Shown: positions 1-9,128 of the stretch, piece after piece | Position numbering within the stretch: the first letter of the stretch is position 1 | Layout: every line of letters begins with the position of its first letter | Origin: Rhodococcus opacus | GTDB taxonomy: Bacteria; Actinomycetota; Actinomycetes; Mycobacteriales; Mycobacteriaceae | Length of the DNA stretch: 64,000 nt | Reading direction: 5' to 3' | NCBI RefSeq assembly: GCF_012396235.1 | Contig: NZ_JAAXPA010000008.1 | Location: 186,001 to 250,000 of the forward strand | Position numbers and translations under genes: made by a program | The notes under the pieces: generated by a model | What the model was told of the DNA's origin: nothing | Databases searched by the model: none | Seen by the model: the letters and a program-made list of their open reading frames with translations, nothing else

Positions 1-31
1 TTGCCTGTGCGGCTGACGAATCGCTGTGACG

Positions 32-1306
32 CTAGATCGACGTCCGGCGCATCGCTCCGACCGGATCGGAGTAGATGGTGCTCAGCGACACCACCGTCGA
101 GGCGTACTCCTGCACCCGGTTGCCGAATCCGGAGATGCGAATGTCCCTGCGCTCCAGCGACGATGCCTGCGCGAAGGCCTCCGCGACGTGCGGGATCCCG
201 GCCGGGTACTCGGTGAACGCCTGGCCTCCGAGGATCACCCGATCCGGGTTGAACAGGTCCCGCAGCATGGCGACCGTCTTCCCGAGCACCTGAGCACGTA
301 CCACCAGAAGCGCGTGCGCGGGAACGGAACCCGAGGACGCGGCCTTGTAGAGGGCACTCATCGTCGGCCGCTGGTTCGACGCCGGGAGGATGCCCGCATC
401 GAGGGCGGCGGAAATGACCGCGCGATCACTGATCGTCGCCTCGAGGCACCCGCGTGAACCGCACGAGCACTGCGCCGACGAGCCCGTCGGCAGGTGCGCG
501 ATCGAACCGGGACCGCTCGACGGCGTGTGAACGCGGCCGTCGATGGTGATCGCGATGCCGGCCGTCTCACGGGCGTAGAAGTACAGGCCCGTTTCGCCTT
601 GCGCGACACCGTCTTCGCTGTCCGGGCTCAGCAGCAGCTCGGACGCGGCCATCGCCTCGACGTGCGCCGCGACGGAGACGGGCAACCCGAGTCTAGTCGC
701 GATGATGGCGCCGACCTGAGCGGACTTCCATCCCAGCCGGGGGTGGTCGACGACACCGGTCTGCGGATCGACCCGACCGCCGAGTGCGACACCCGCCCAC
801 AGCGGGCGACGCCGGTGCCAGCGGGAAGCGAAGGCCCGCGCGCTGCGTGCAATGCCGGCGAGTGCGTCGGCGGACGCGCCCTGCGGGGTGGGCACCTCGA
901 CCGCGCCGAGGACCTTCCCGCGCAGATCACTGGCGATGATGCTGGTCACGACCGCGCCGATGTGAATGCCCACCGTCAGGTAGGGCTCGTGGTTGACCTC
1001 GAACGGAACCCGCGGACGACCGATCGCGCCGGACGGCGTGAGGTCGCCGCGCTCGCGCAGCAGCCCGAGGTCGAGGAGCGCCGACACCTGACGGTTGACG
1101 GTGGCGATGCTCAGGCCGGTTGCCTTCGCGGCGACGTCCCGCGACAACGGGCCGCGAGACCGGGCCACCCGCAGAACACCGGCGGCCGGGCCGTCGCTGA
1201 TCCGCAGCTCGGGGGGAACGATGTGGAGACGGGGACGGGACACGGGCCGCTGGAATCGAGATGCGGAGCCGGTCCGGGTGGGGCTGGAAAGAGTGGGGGT
1301 AGACAC
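32..1306 (-). CDS. ROK-family transcriptional regulator (Rv0485-like)
   Basis: A 424-residue regulator. An N-terminal winged helix (about residues 40-95, with LSIATVNRQVSALLDLG as recognition helix) precedes a ROK sugar-kinase-like domain. The ROK zinc site CSCGSRGCLE is visible, so metal binding looks intact. A GTG at 1306 is chosen because the protein similarity begins near STPTLSS; an in-frame ATG lies 11 codons upstream at 1339. Sequence and position (next to the SDR, L,D-transpeptidase and murB genes) match M. tuberculosis Rv0485, which there precedes mshA; a downstream mshA would lie just outside the left edge. ROK regulators of sulfur metabolism exist in corynebacteria (CysR, SsuR), but the synteny favours the Rv0485 type. 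Its effector is not known from the sequence. Confidence 0.85.
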   Translation of the reverse strand: MSTPTLSSPTRTGSASRFQRPVSRPRLHIVPPELRISDGPAAGVLRVARSRGPLSRDVAAKATGLSIATVNRQVSALLDLGLLRERGDLTPSGAIGRPRVPFEVNHEPYLTVGIHIGAVVTSIIASDLRGKVLGAVEVPTPQGASADALAGIARSARAFASRWHRRRPLWAGVALGGRVDPQTGVVDHPRLGWKSAQVGAIIATRLGLPVSVAAHVEAMAASELLLSPDSEDGVAQGETGLYFYARETAGIAITIDGRVHTPSSGPGSIAHLPTGSSAQCSCGSRGCLEATISDRAVISAALDAGILPASNQRPTMSALYKAASSGSVPAHALLVVRAQVLGKTVAMLRDLFNPDRVILGGQAFTEYPAGIPHVAEAFAQASSLERRDIRISGFGNRVQEYASTVVSLSTIYSDPVGAMRRTSI

Positions 1307-1417
1307 GTGGCAGTCCTTGCATGCGGAGGCGGTGCGCACCTTCGTCCGAACGCTGCATCCGTCCCGGGCCGAGAGTGGGACGACCGAGGACGATCGATCA
1401 GGAGAAGACTGCGCGAA

Positions 1418-1531
1418 TTAGCTGCAGATGCTGAGACAGCGACAACACAGTTCCCGCGCCAAGGGCAGCCGCGAGCCCAGCGCGGAAGTCACATAGGTGA
1501 CCCGCGGAGCGGTCGACTGGCCTGAAGACAT
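1418..1531 (-). CDS. Possible cysteine-rich leader peptide (37 aa) upstream of the ROK gene
   Basis: A 37-codon ATG ORF read in the same direction as the ROK regulator and ending 111 bases before its start. It finishes with CCRCLSICS, four cysteines in the last nine residues, using TGT TGT CGC TGT and TGC. In mycobacteria, short ORFs with clustered cysteine codons upstream of sulfur genes act as cysteine-responsive attenuators. A weak hairpin (CGTCCC/GGGACG, 1360-1382) sits between leader and regulator. No strong ribosome-binding site was seen, so translation could be leaderless or start at the internal GTG at codon 14. That this peptide is real is an inference from the cysteine cluster and its position. 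Confidence 0.4.
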   Translation of the reverse strand: MSSGQSTAPRVTYVTSALGSRLPLARELCCRCLSICS

Positions 1532-1833
1532 GACACGAAAGTAGCAGCTTCGGTCGGTTTCACCAATCGGAGGGCGCGTCGGCGGGTGCCTCCGCGCCGC
1601 GCCACTTACCCCAGTTCCCGCCACTGCGAGTGGCGCCTGCCGGCGCACATCGGAGGGCATCGCCACTCTTGACGGCAAGAGTGTTTCACGACGCACTACG
1701 CCGAAATACCAACCGAACGTACAGTTTTAGGAGCGAGATGTATCGATGTGAGCACCTCCGAGATGTCGCTGATCAGACGGCCGAGATCGCCATCGTGACC
1801 GAACCTCCATTCGCACCCTCGAAGGAAATCGAC

Positions 1834-2644
1834 GTGACCTCCACCCAGAACTCCGTGACACCCCGGGCGACCGTCCGGCCGCTGAAGGTGGCCGGGCGCC
1901 AGTCTCATCGGGACCGCCATCGAGTGGTACGACTACGTCATCTACGGCATGGCCGCGGCAATCGTGTTCGGCCCGTTGTTCTTCCCGTCCTTCTCCTCGA
2001 TCGCGGGGACGCTGGCCGCGTTCGCGACGTTCTCCGTCAGCGAAGAAGCGTTCCTGTCCTGGGGCTGGCGGGTCCCGTTCCTGGCCAGTGCGGTGATGGT
2101 GCCGATGGGTCTCGTCATCCGGTTCACCATCTCCGAGAGCCCCGACTTCGAGAAGGTCGAGAGCACGCACCGCGATCAACGATTGCCGATCGTCACCGTC
2201 CTGCGGGAGAACCTGCGCGAAGTGCTGCTGGCCGCGGGTGCGTTCATCGGCATCAACACGGTCGGTTACATCTTCATGGCGTACCTGCTGTCCTATTCGA
2301 CGAAGGTCCTGGGCATGAGCAAGACGCTCGTGCTCCTCGTCACGGGCTCGGTGGGGCTGACCGTCTGGGCGGCCGCGCTGTTCCCGCTGATCGACCTCCG
2401 GAACCCCCCGGTGATCGCGGCTCTGTTCACCGAACTGTTCAGTGCCGAGGTCCGGTACAGCGGTGCGTCGCTCGGCTATCAGATCGGATCGGTTCTCGGC
2501 GGCGGGCTCGCCCCGACAGTGGCCGCCGCGCTGTACGCGAACTGGGGTTCGTCGGCACCGATCTCCCTGTACCTCACTGCGGTCACGCTGCTCAGCCTGC
2601 TCTGCGTCGTCGCGATCACGCGGAAGGTTCGCGCCGCCGCGTAG
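1834..2644 (+). pseudogene. Decayed MHS-family (metabolite:H+ symporter) MFS transporter
   Basis: Remnant of a ShiA/ProP-type transporter. The N-terminus starts at GTG 1834 (VTSTQNSVTPRATVRPLKVA) behind a GGAAA motif. One extra base near 1893-1898 then shifts the frame, and the typical ASLIGTAIEWYDYVIYG helix is read only in the frame of 2644. Downstream two large pieces are missing although the frame is kept: AFATF joins directly to SEEAFLSWGWRVPF (loss of roughly 100 residues covering several helices), and WAAALFPL joins to a segment just before ELFSAEVRYSGASLGYQ (loss of roughly 60 residues). About 270 codons remain where intact members have about 430-450. It cannot make a normal transporter. 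Confidence 0.85.
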
Positions 2645-2749
2645 CGCCCGCCCCTTGCGATCAGGGTGACGCAAATCCTTCCTGCGACACACCCACCGGT
2701 GGTTCGGTTACGGGACTCCACACCGTCTCCGGTATCCGAAAGGCTCACC

Positions 2750-3697
2750 ATGTCCATCGATTTCGCGCCCGAGCACGTGACAGACGCCGAGGGTTCCCAG
2801 AACGCGGCGAGCGTCGTCAAGCTCGGTGCCCACATCGGCGCCCGGATCGACGGCGTCCGGCTCGGCGGCAACCTCGACCCCGCCACCGTGTCGCTCATCC
2901 GCCAGGCCCTGCTCGAGCACAAGGTGATCTTCTTCCGCGGCCAGGAACATCTGACCGACGACTCGCAGTACGAATTCGCGGAGCTTCTCGGCTCCCCCAC
3001 CACGGCGCATCCGACCGTCACGTCGCGCGGCACCAAAGTGCTGCCCATCGACTCCGACTACGGCAAGGCCAACAGCTGGCACACCGACGTCACGTTCGTC
3101 GATCGCATCCCGAAGGCGTCGATCCTGCGCGCCGTACAACTCCCCACGTACGGCGGATCCACCACCTGGGCGTCGGGTGTCGCCGCGTACAACGCGCTGC
3201 CCGAGCCGCTGAAGGTCCTCGCCGACAACCTGTGGGCGACGCACACCAACGTCTACGACTACGCGGCGACCAGCGCGGAACGCGCGCAGGACGACAAGGC
3301 GAAGGAGTACCGCGCCGAGTTCCAGTCCACCTACTTCGAGACGGAGCACCCCGTGGTGCGGGTGCACCCCGAGACCGGCGAGCGCACACTGCTGCTCGGT
3401 CGCTTCGTCAAGAGCCTGGTCGGCCTGAGCAGCACCCAGTCGCAGGCACTCTTCCGGGTTCTGCAGGATCACGCGATCTCGCTCGAGTTCACGACCCGGT
3501 GGAACTGGCAGTCGGGCGATGTCGCGATCTGGGACAACCGTGCCACTCAGCACTACGCCGTTGCCGACTACGACGATCAGTACCGGCGCCTCAACCGCAT
3601 CACCCTGGCCGGTGACGTCCCCGTCGACATCCGGGGCGAGCGCAGCCGCAGCGTCGCCGGCGACGCGAGTGGCTACTCCGTCATCGACGAGCCCTAA
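2750..3697 (+). CDS. Fe(II)/2-oxoglutarate dioxygenase, TauD family (alkylsulfatase type)
   Basis: A 315-residue TauD/TfdA dioxygenase. The iron ligands are visible as H111 and D113 in NSWHTDVTF and H268 in [10 protein letters not shown], and the 2-oxoglutarate-binding arginine is R283. The overall sequence is close to the mycobacterial enzyme Rv3406, which releases sulfate from alkyl sulfates, and to AtsK; so sulfur scavenging from sulfate esters is the likely role, although taurine-like or other substrates are possible. ATG 2750 is chosen because the upstream in-frame extension from 2666 is not protein-like for the family. It lies just after the decayed MHS transporter, which probably once imported its substrate. 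Confidence 0.85.
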   Translation: MSIDFAPEHVTDAEGSQNAASVVKLGAHIGARIDGVRLGGNLDPATVSLIRQALLEHKVIFFRGQEHLTDDSQYEFAELLGSPTTAHPTVTSRGTKVLPIDSDYGKANSWHTDVTFVDRIPKASILRAVQLPTYGGSTTWASGVAAYNALPEPLKVLADNLWATHTNVYDYAATSAERAQDDKAKEYRAEFQSTYFETEHPVVRVHPETGERTLLLGRFVKSLVGLSSTQSQALFRVLQDHAISLEFTTRWNWQSGDVAIWDNRATQHYAVADYDDQYRRLNRITLAGDVPVDIRGERSRSVAGDASGYSVIDEP

Positions 3698-3706
3698 CAT
3701 GTCGGC

Positions 3707-4453
3707 ATGACCTTTTCACCTGACACCCGCATCGCCGTCGTCACCGGGGCGAGCTCCGGAATCGGAGAAGCCACCGCCCGCACCCTGGCCTCGCAGGGAT
3801 TTCATGTGGTCATCGGGGCCCGGCGACTGGATCGTCTGGAGAAGATCGCCGAAGACATCGGCGGTACCGCGCTCGAACTCGACGTCACGGACCAGGATTC
3901 CGTGGACGCGTTCAGCGCGGTACTGCCGAGGGTCGACGTGCTCGTGAACAATGCGGGCGGCGCCAAGGGACTGGCCACCGTCGCCGACGCCGATCTCGAC
4001 GACTGGCGGTGGATGTGGGAGACCAATGTCCTGGGCACCCTTCGGATCACCAAGGCGCTGTTGCCGAAGTTGGTCGAGTCGGGTGACGGTCTGATCGTCA
4101 CCATCACATCGCTGGCCGCGCTCGAGGCGTACGACAACGGTTCCGGATACACGACCGCCAAGCACGCGGAGGGCGTCCTGCACCGCACGCTGCGCGGAGA
4201 ACTGCTCGGCAAGCCGGTCCGTCTCACCGAGATCGCACCGGGCGCAGTGGAAACCGAGTTCTCCCTGGTGCGTTTCGAAGGCGACCAGGAGCGCGCCGAC
4301 AAGGTCTACGCGGGCATCACCCCGCTCGTCGCCGCGGACGTCGCGGACGTCGTCGGGTTCGTCGCCTCGAGGCCCTCCCACGTGAACATCGACCAGATCG
4401 TCGTCAAGCCACGAGATCAGGCTTCGTCCGGGCGTTTTCACCGCACGACGTAG
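3707..4453 (+). CDS. Short-chain dehydrogenase/reductase (Rv0484c-like)
   Basis: A 248-residue classical SDR. The cofactor motif TGASSGIGEAT is near residue 14, NNAGG follows near residue 83, and the catalytic pair is in YTTAK with an upstream ITSLAA serine. ARR after the second strand suggests NADP(H). Similar to the YdfG/serine dehydrogenase branch; the substrate is unknown. It starts 10 bases after the dioxygenase stop, so the two may be co-transcribed, but by synteny its old partner is the cell-wall block to its right. A perfect hairpin follows at 4474-4499. Confidence 0.85.
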   Translation: MTFSPDTRIAVVTGASSGIGEATARTLASQGFHVVIGARRLDRLEKIAEDIGGTALELDVTDQDSVDAFSAVLPRVDVLVNNAGGAKGLATVADADLDDWRWMWETNVLGTLRITKALLPKLVESGDGLIVTITSLAALEAYDNGSGYTTAKHAEGVLHRTLRGELLGKPVRLTEIAPGAVETEFSLVRFEGDQERADKVYAGITPLVAADVADVVGFVASRPSHVNIDQIVVKPRDQASSGRFHRTT

Positions 4454-4553
4454 GCGCGTTCGCGGCGGTCCGCCGGTCCTGGTGTTCGAGCACCAGGACC
4501 ACGGTCCACAGTCCCGCCACGATCGTCACGACCCCCAGCAACATCCATCCCAT
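4404..4553 (-). CDS. Possible 49-aa single-span membrane protein
   Basis: An ATG ORF antisense to the end of the SDR gene (50-base overlap). Residues 4-22 (MLLGVVTIVAGLWTVVLVL) form one convincing hydrophobic helix followed by a polar, charged tail. No homolog is recognised and no clear ribosome-binding site was found. Part of it is the reverse strand of the 4474-4499 hairpin, which lowers confidence that it is a gene. Confidence 0.22.
   Translation of the reverse strand: MGWMLLGVVTIVAGLWTVVLVLEHQDRRTAANAPTSCGENARTKPDLVA
4474..4499. terminator. Hairpin terminator after the SDR gene
   Basis: Perfect 10-bp stem GGTCCTGGTG/CACCAGGACC with loop TTCGAG, 20 bases after the SDR stop. No T-run follows, as is usual in this group. 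It could serve both convergent transcripts. Confidence 0.55.
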
Positions 4554-4740
4554 CCCACAGCCCCCTGCCGATCAACGACTTTCGACCGAAACGGACTGTC
4601 GGGGTCGTCCGTCGACTCGACAGCGGACGACTCCCCACAGTTGTGTGACCCGAGAACACGGCGCCGTTGACGCGTCCTCATTCAGGTAGACGCAGGCGGC
4701 CCGGTTTCGGTTCCACCGGGTGTGAAGAAAGTTCGCTCGC

Positions 4741-5925
4741 CTATGCGAGCGCCGACATGGACTGCCATTCGGGCCAGCTGACGGCCCAGTCGTAGATGTC
4801 GCCGTCGGCGGCCGAGAGGTCGATGGACGTCCCGGTCACCTCGACGGGATCGCCGTACATCGCGGTGCCGAAGTACTGCTGCGCGTCCCCGAGGGACAGG
4901 TTGATGCAGCCGTTGGTGACGTTCGACGAACCCTGGACGCCGATGGTCTCGGGGTTCGCGTGGATGAACTCACCGTTGTTGGAGATACGGACCGCCCAGC
5001 GCTCGCGCACGTTCTCGTAGAACGGCGGGTTGGACATGAGGAAGTCCTCGTGCTTCTCGGTCACCATGTGGATACCGCTACGGGTGACGTTGCGGGCCTC
5101 GTTGCCTTCGCCGTAGCTGACGGGGATGTCCATGATGGTCTCGCCGCCGCGCACCACCTGCATGCGGTGGCTCGGCGCGTTCGCGATCACGATCTGGCTA
5201 CGCCCGACGGTGAAGTTCAGCGACAAATCCTCCGCGCCGTACGCGCCGTCGCCGAAGTCCAGTCCGTACAGCCGGGCGTCGAGGCTCACGGTGGTGCCGG
5301 GCGCCCAGTAGTTCTGCGGACGCCAATGTGCGCGCGACCCGTTGTCGTCGGGCAGCCACGCCCACGAGCCCGGTGTCGGCGGGTTGGTCGTGACGGTCAT
5401 CGCCTTCTCGACCGCCGCCTTGTCCTCGACGGACTCGTGGAACTGGACGATGATCGGGGCGGCGATGCCGACTTCCTGACCGTCGCCGATGTTGAGTGTG
5501 GCGCCGATGGTCTCGTCGGGCTCGACCGTGGTCAAGCTGCCGTCGACGGCAACGGACTTGCCGTCCGTGCCGAGCGCCGTGCCCGTCCACGTGTACGTGG
5601 CGCCGTAACCCAGTGCCTCCCCGACGGTGAACGTGGTCCGGTCGGGTGACAGCACACCCTGCACGGCACGCCCCTCGGCGTTGACGAGGGAGATGTCGGT
5701 GAACGTGCCCTGCGACGCGGTCGCGGAGATCGGCGCCACCGGATTGACGTCCTCGGTGCCCGACGCCGGATTCTGGGTGACCTCGACCGCCGGTTCGGGG
5801 GGCGCGGTGGCGGTTCCCGACTCGGAGCCGACCGTGCATCCGGTCAGCAAAACGAGAAACGCGATCAGCGCCGTCGCGATCAACGCGACGCGCGACCGAC
5901 TTGTCCGAGAACCCAGTTCATGCAC
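4741..5925 (-). CDS. L,D-transpeptidase lipoprotein (LprQ/Ldt type)
   Basis: A 394-residue exported enzyme forming 3-3 peptidoglycan cross-links. GTG 5925 gives a signal peptide with a hydrophobic stretch at residues 13-27 and lipobox LLTGC, making Cys30 the lipidated residue. Two Ig-like domains occupy roughly residues 45-250. The YkuD catalytic domain carries the conserved motif as [11 protein letters not shown] with Cys340 as nucleophile and an upstream histidine in EFIHANPE. The layout is the one of mycobacterial Ldt proteins, and the position beside murB matches Rv0483 (lprQ). It is transcribed in the same direction as murB, 32 bases after it. Confidence 0.93.
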   Translation of the reverse strand: MHELGSRTSRSRVALIATALIAFLVLLTGCTVGSESGTATAPPEPAVEVTQNPASGTEDVNPVAPISATASQGTFTDISLVNAEGRAVQGVLSPDRTTFTVGEALGYGATYTWTGTALGTDGKSVAVDGSLTTVEPDETIGATLNIGDGQEVGIAAPIIVQFHESVEDKAAVEKAMTVTTNPPTPGSWAWLPDDNGSRAHWRPQNYWAPGTTVSLDARLYGLDFGDGAYGAEDLSLNFTVGRSQIVIANAPSHRMQVVRGGETIMDIPVSYGEGNEARNVTRSGIHMVTEKHEDFLMSNPPFYENVRERWAVRISNNGEFIHANPETIGVQGSSNVTNGCINLSLGDAQQYFGTAMYGDPVEVTGTSIDLSAADGDIYDWAVSWPEWQSMSALA

Positions 5926-5957
5926 AGCTAACAGGTTACCTGCGCTACGGACCTGTC

Positions 5958-7040
5958 TCAGATCGCGCAGCCCACCGTCACGGGTTCGGGTTCGAGCCGG
6001 ACACCGAACGCCGCCTGGACGCCGTCCCGGACGTCGCGAGCCAATGCCAGCAGGTCCTCGCTCTTCGCGGCACCTCGATTGGTCAACGCGAGAGTGTGCT
6101 TGGTCGACAGCCGCGCGACGGCGGTCTCGCCGGGATACCCCTTCGAGAAGCCGGCCCGCTCGATCAGCCACCCCGCAGACAACTTGGTTCCGCCGTCGGC
6201 CGGGTACTGGGGAACAAGGACGTCGCCGAGGCGGGTCTCGATCGCGGCGAGGACGCCCGCCAACTCGCCGTCCGCAACGACGGGGTTGGTGAAGAAGGAG
6301 CCCGCGCTCCAGGTGTCGTAATCCTCGGGATCGAGCACCATGCCCTTGCCCCGCCGCAGGTCCAGCACGGCGTCGCGGACCTGCGCCGACGGCAACCGGT
6401 CGCCCTCGGCAGCGTTCAGCGCGGAGACCAGTTCGCGGTAGCGCAGCGGCTCGCCGAGCCCGTCGGGATGCACGGTCAGTTCCACGGCCAGCACCAGGGC
6501 GGCATCGGAGTGTTTGAGGACGCTCGTGCGGTAACCGAGGCCGAGGGCGTCGGGTTCGACCCAGCGCGCCTCACCGGTGCGTCGATCGAGGAGGTGAACC
6601 CGCCGCAGCATCGACCCCACCTCGACGCCGTACGCGCCCACGTTCTGCACCGGGGTGGCCCCGGTCGATCCGGGAATCCCCGACAGGCATTCGAGCCCGC
6701 CCAGCTCGGCGGCGACGGTCTGCGCGACCACCTGATCCCACTCGGCGCCCGCCTCGGCAGTGACGAATCCCTCCTCCAGACCGACGGTGGTGTTGCACAC
6801 ACGCACGACCACACCGTCGAATCCGTCGTCGCCGACCACCAGATTGGAGCCGCCGGCGAGGATCAGAGTCGGGATGTGCGCGGCGTCGAGGAGACGCACC
6901 ACGTCGACGAGGACCTGCGTGGTCGGGCACTCCGCCACGATCCGCGCCGGCCCGCCCACGCGCAGCGTGGTCATCCCCGACAGTTCGAGGTTCTCGGACA
7001 CGAATGCGCCCGAATCGACGAGTTGACTGACAATGCTCAC
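5958..7040 (-). CDS. murB: UDP-N-acetylenolpyruvoylglucosamine reductase
   Basis: Cytoplasmic flavoprotein (360 aa) that reduces UDP-GlcNAc-enolpyruvate to UDP-MurNAc in peptidoglycan synthesis. The FAD-binding region shows TTLRVGGPA and [34 protein letters not shown] and the active-site region [13 protein letters not shown] are typical of MurB. It starts at GTG 7040, giving [11 protein letters not shown]; a second GTG lies at 7049. Its start is 34 bases from the divergent DUF2505 start, so the two promoters must overlap. It forms a wall operon with the L,D-transpeptidase. Confidence 0.95.
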   Translation of the reverse strand: MSIVSQLVDSGAFVSENLELSGMTTLRVGGPARIVAECPTTQVLVDVVRLLDAAHIPTLILAGGSNLVVGDDGFDGVVVRVCNTTVGLEEGFVTAEAGAEWDQVVAQTVAAELGGLECLSGIPGSTGATPVQNVGAYGVEVGSMLRRVHLLDRRTGEARWVEPDALGLGYRTSVLKHSDAALVLAVELTVHPDGLGEPLRYRELVSALNAAEGDRLPSAQVRDAVLDLRRGKGMVLDPEDYDTWSAGSFFTNPVVADGELAGVLAAIETRLGDVLVPQYPADGGTKLSAGWLIERAGFSKGYPGETAVARLSTKHTLALTNRGAAKSEDLLALARDVRDGVQAAFGVRLEPEPVTVGCAI

Positions 7041-7074
7041 GTCCCACACAACCGCAAACGGTAGCCTGCGGATC

Positions 7075-7572
7075 GTGAGTCGCCGCATCGAGCATTCGTC
7101 GTCCTATACGTTTCCCGTCGCCCAGGTCCATGCGGGCCTGATCACCGAGCAGTACTGGCGCGACCGTCTCGACCGGGTCGGAGGACCGGGGGCAACCCTG
7201 GACGAGGTCACGACCGGCCCGGGCACCATCTCGGTGGCCATGTCGCAGTCGATCCCCGCCGAGCACCTGCCCAGCATCGTCTCGAAGGTCCGGTCGGGCG
7301 ATCTCGTGATCAAGCGCACGGAGACGTGGGGCACGCTCGACGGCGATCACGCCGAGGGCACGTTCACGGCCGAAGTCCAGGGCGCGCCGGCGGTGATCTC
7401 GGGGACCCAGACCCTGACGGCTGCCGGTTCCGGGTCGAAGGTGCAGGTCGAAGGCAAGGCCGACGTGAGGATCCCGCTGATCGGCGGCAAGATCGAAAGC
7501 GCGATCGCGGACGAGGTCCTGCGCCTGATCGAGAAGGAGCAGGGCTTCACGCAGCAGTGGCTCGGGGCCTGA
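7075..7572 (+). CDS. DUF2505 family protein
   Basis: A 165-residue soluble protein starting at GTG 7075 (VSRRIEHSSSYTFP). The pattern EQYWRDRL near the N-terminus and PLIGGKIESAIADEVLRLIEKEQ near the end is the DUF2505 family, a START/SRPBCC-like fold found in mycolata; the function is unknown. It is divergent from murB as Rv0481c is in mycobacteria. It is followed 51 bases later by a paralogue at 7624, so a tandem duplication is likely. Confidence 0.8.
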   Translation: MSRRIEHSSSYTFPVAQVHAGLITEQYWRDRLDRVGGPGATLDEVTTGPGTISVAMSQSIPAEHLPSIVSKVRSGDLVIKRTETWGTLDGDHAEGTFTAEVQGAPAVISGTQTLTAAGSGSKVQVEGKADVRIPLIGGKIESAIADEVLRLIEKEQGFTQQWLGA

Positions 7573-7623
7573 CCTGGGGCGGGTGTCCCTTGTGTTCCGT
7601 CACAGCCGGTAACCTTGGCGATC

Positions 7624-8124
7624 ATGGCTCGCCGCATCGACTACTCAGCCCGTTACAAGCACACCCCGAAAGAGGTGTACAACGCGTTCACCAACCGTGA
7701 CTACTGGGATGCGCGCATCGAGGAGATGCGGAAGTACTCCGAGAACCACATCGAGCACTTCGACGTGAACGACGACGGGATCGACATCGTCCTGCACCAC
7801 ATCCTGCCGCGGTCGGAACTCCCCGAGATCGCGCAGACCGTGATGAAGAAGGACATGGTCATCACGCGCAAGGAGTCGTACACGCCCTTCGGTGAGCCGA
7901 CCACGGGCACGTACGAAGCCTCGATCCCCGCGGGCCCGGGCAGCCTCACGGGCACCATGAAGCTGTTCGCCACCGAGACCGGCTGCACGTTCCGCACTTC
8001 GTCCGAGGCCAAGGTGTACCTGCCGTTCATCGGCGGAAAGCTCGAGCAGCTGATGCTCGTCAACCTGATCGACCTCTTCCGCGCCGAGGCCGAGATCACC
8101 GAAACGTGGTTGTCGCAGCACTAG
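7624..8124 (+). CDS. DUF2505 family protein, tandem paralogue
   Basis: A 166-residue paralogue of the preceding gene: the N-terminus MARRIDYSARYKHTPKEVY and the C-terminal PFIGGKLEQLMLVNLIDLFRAE align with its neighbour. ATG 7624 is used because the family begins with ARRID/SRRIE; an in-frame ATG at 7615 adds only three residues. The cavity-forming SRPBCC-like fold suggests binding of a small hydrophobic ligand, but no ligand can be named. Confidence 0.8.
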   Translation: MARRIDYSARYKHTPKEVYNAFTNRDYWDARIEEMRKYSENHIEHFDVNDDGIDIVLHHILPRSELPEIAQTVMKKDMVITRKESYTPFGEPTTGTYEASIPAGPGSLTGTMKLFATETGCTFRTSSEAKVYLPFIGGKLEQLMLVNLIDLFRAEAEITETWLSQH

Positions 8125-8145
8125 CAACCACCGCACGGATTTCCC

Positions 8146-8943
8146 ATGACTTCAGCGACGCTGAAGCGGCCTCACGGTGTCATCACCCGGGGTACGACAG
8201 GCATCAATCGGCTGCGACGCAGCGACCGCTGGCTCGTCCACGACGCGCTGGTGCGCCGGACGCTGCACGCGTCCGTCGACCCGCTCGTCGTCGACCTCGG
8301 GTACGGCGCCCGGCCGCACACCACGTTCGAGCTCGCCGACCGGCTGACCGCCGTGCGCGGCGACCGCCGGGTGGTGGGGCTCGAGATCGATCCCGAGCGT
8401 GTGGTCGAGAGCAGGAACGGAGTGAGTTTCGCCCGCGGCGGGTTCGAGCTCTCCGGGCTGCGACCCGTCCTGGTCCGCGCGTTCAACGTGCTGCGGCAGT
8501 ATCCCGAGGATGCCGTCGGGCCGGCCTGGTCGCGGATGCAGTCCGGGCTCGCACCGGGCGGGCTGATCGTCGACGGCACCTGTGACGAGCTGGGCCGCCG
8601 CTGCGCGTGGGTGCTGCTCGACGCCCACCGCCCGCTGTCGCTGACGCTGGCGTGGGATCCGTTCGCCGTGGAGAAGCCGTCGGACATCGCCGAACGGCTA
8701 CCCAAGGCGCTGATCCATCGCAACGTACCGGGTGAGCCGGTCCACGCCCTCCTCGCGGCAGCGGACCGCGCGTGGGCCACTGCGGCGCCTCACGGCTCGT
8801 TCGGACCGCGGGTGCGGTGGCGGGCCGCCCTCGAACTGCTGCGCGCGCAGGGACTTCCCGTGCAACCCCAGCGCCGCCGGCTCCGCGACAACATCCTCAC
8901 CGTTCCGTGGGAAGTGGTCGCGCCCGGTTCCGGCACGAATTAA
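8146..8943 (+). CDS. Class I SAM-dependent methyltransferase-like protein
   Basis: A 265-residue protein with a recognisable cofactor motif VVDLGYGARPHTTFELADRL (about residues 47-66) and a second acidic strand VVGLEIDPERV. The rest fits a Rossmann methyltransferase, with LAPGGLIVDGTCDELGRRCAW in the place of the later motif. The substrate is unknown. It follows the DUF2505 pair by 22 bases in the same direction and is the last intact gene before the accessory region. Confidence 0.7.
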   Translation: MTSATLKRPHGVITRGTTGINRLRRSDRWLVHDALVRRTLHASVDPLVVDLGYGARPHTTFELADRLTAVRGDRRVVGLEIDPERVVESRNGVSFARGGFELSGLRPVLVRAFNVLRQYPEDAVGPAWSRMQSGLAPGGLIVDGTCDELGRRCAWVLLDAHRPLSLTLAWDPFAVEKPSDIAERLPKALIHRNVPGEPVHALLAAADRAWATAAPHGSFGPRVRWRAALELLRAQGLPVQPQRRRLRDNILTVPWEVVAPGSGTN

Positions 8944-9012
8944 TTCACGCGACATCCCCCGAAGCGCCCCGTAGAGTCACTTCACGAAACATGTTGTGCC
9001 GGTGCGCAGGCG

Positions 9013-9082
9013 AGGGCTACTTCGACTGTGGATCGCGTGGTCGCCGGTTCGAATCCGGTCAGGGACGCAGGTCCCTGTAGCT
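9013..9082 (+). other. tRNA-like debris: a 3' half followed by the 5' start of a similar tRNA
   Basis: A perfect T-arm (stem 9043-9047/9055-9059, loop TTCGAAT) is preceded by an anticodon-like loop CTGTGGA in a weakened stem and followed by CAGGGAC GCA as a 3' acceptor strand (9060-9069). No matching 5' acceptor lies upstream. Instead GTCCCTGTAGCTC, which looks like the first 13 bases of a tRNA and pairs perfectly with CAGGGAC, comes immediately after (9071-9083). The order is therefore 3' part then 5' part. No complete tRNA can be folded. It may be the scar of an integration at a tRNA gene or of a decayed tRNA pair. Confidence 0.45.
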
Positions 9083-9128
9083 CTCACAGCAGCTTGGGGT
9101 CACGCCTCTCTTCAGTCACTCCGCGAAC

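Noticed and set aside
32..1306. Naming the ROK regulator CysR or SsuR
   Set aside because: The cysteine leader and the nearby alkylsulfatase are tempting, but the flanking gene order and the sequence fit Rv0485 better.
1630..3615. A 661-codon frame spanning the MHS remnant and the dioxygenase
   Set aside because: Arginine- and proline-rich frame with no family features; it only partly coincides with the transporter N-terminus before the frameshift.
4438..4659. A 73-codon minus-strand frame at the end of the SDR gene
   Set aside because: Arginine- and glycine-rich shadow frame; the 49-codon frame in another register is more protein-like, though still doubtful.
8991..9069. A complete tRNA gene ending at the T-arm 9043-9059
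   Set aside because: No 5' acceptor strand complementary to CAGGGAC exists upstream and no proper D-arm can be formed; only a 3' half is present.
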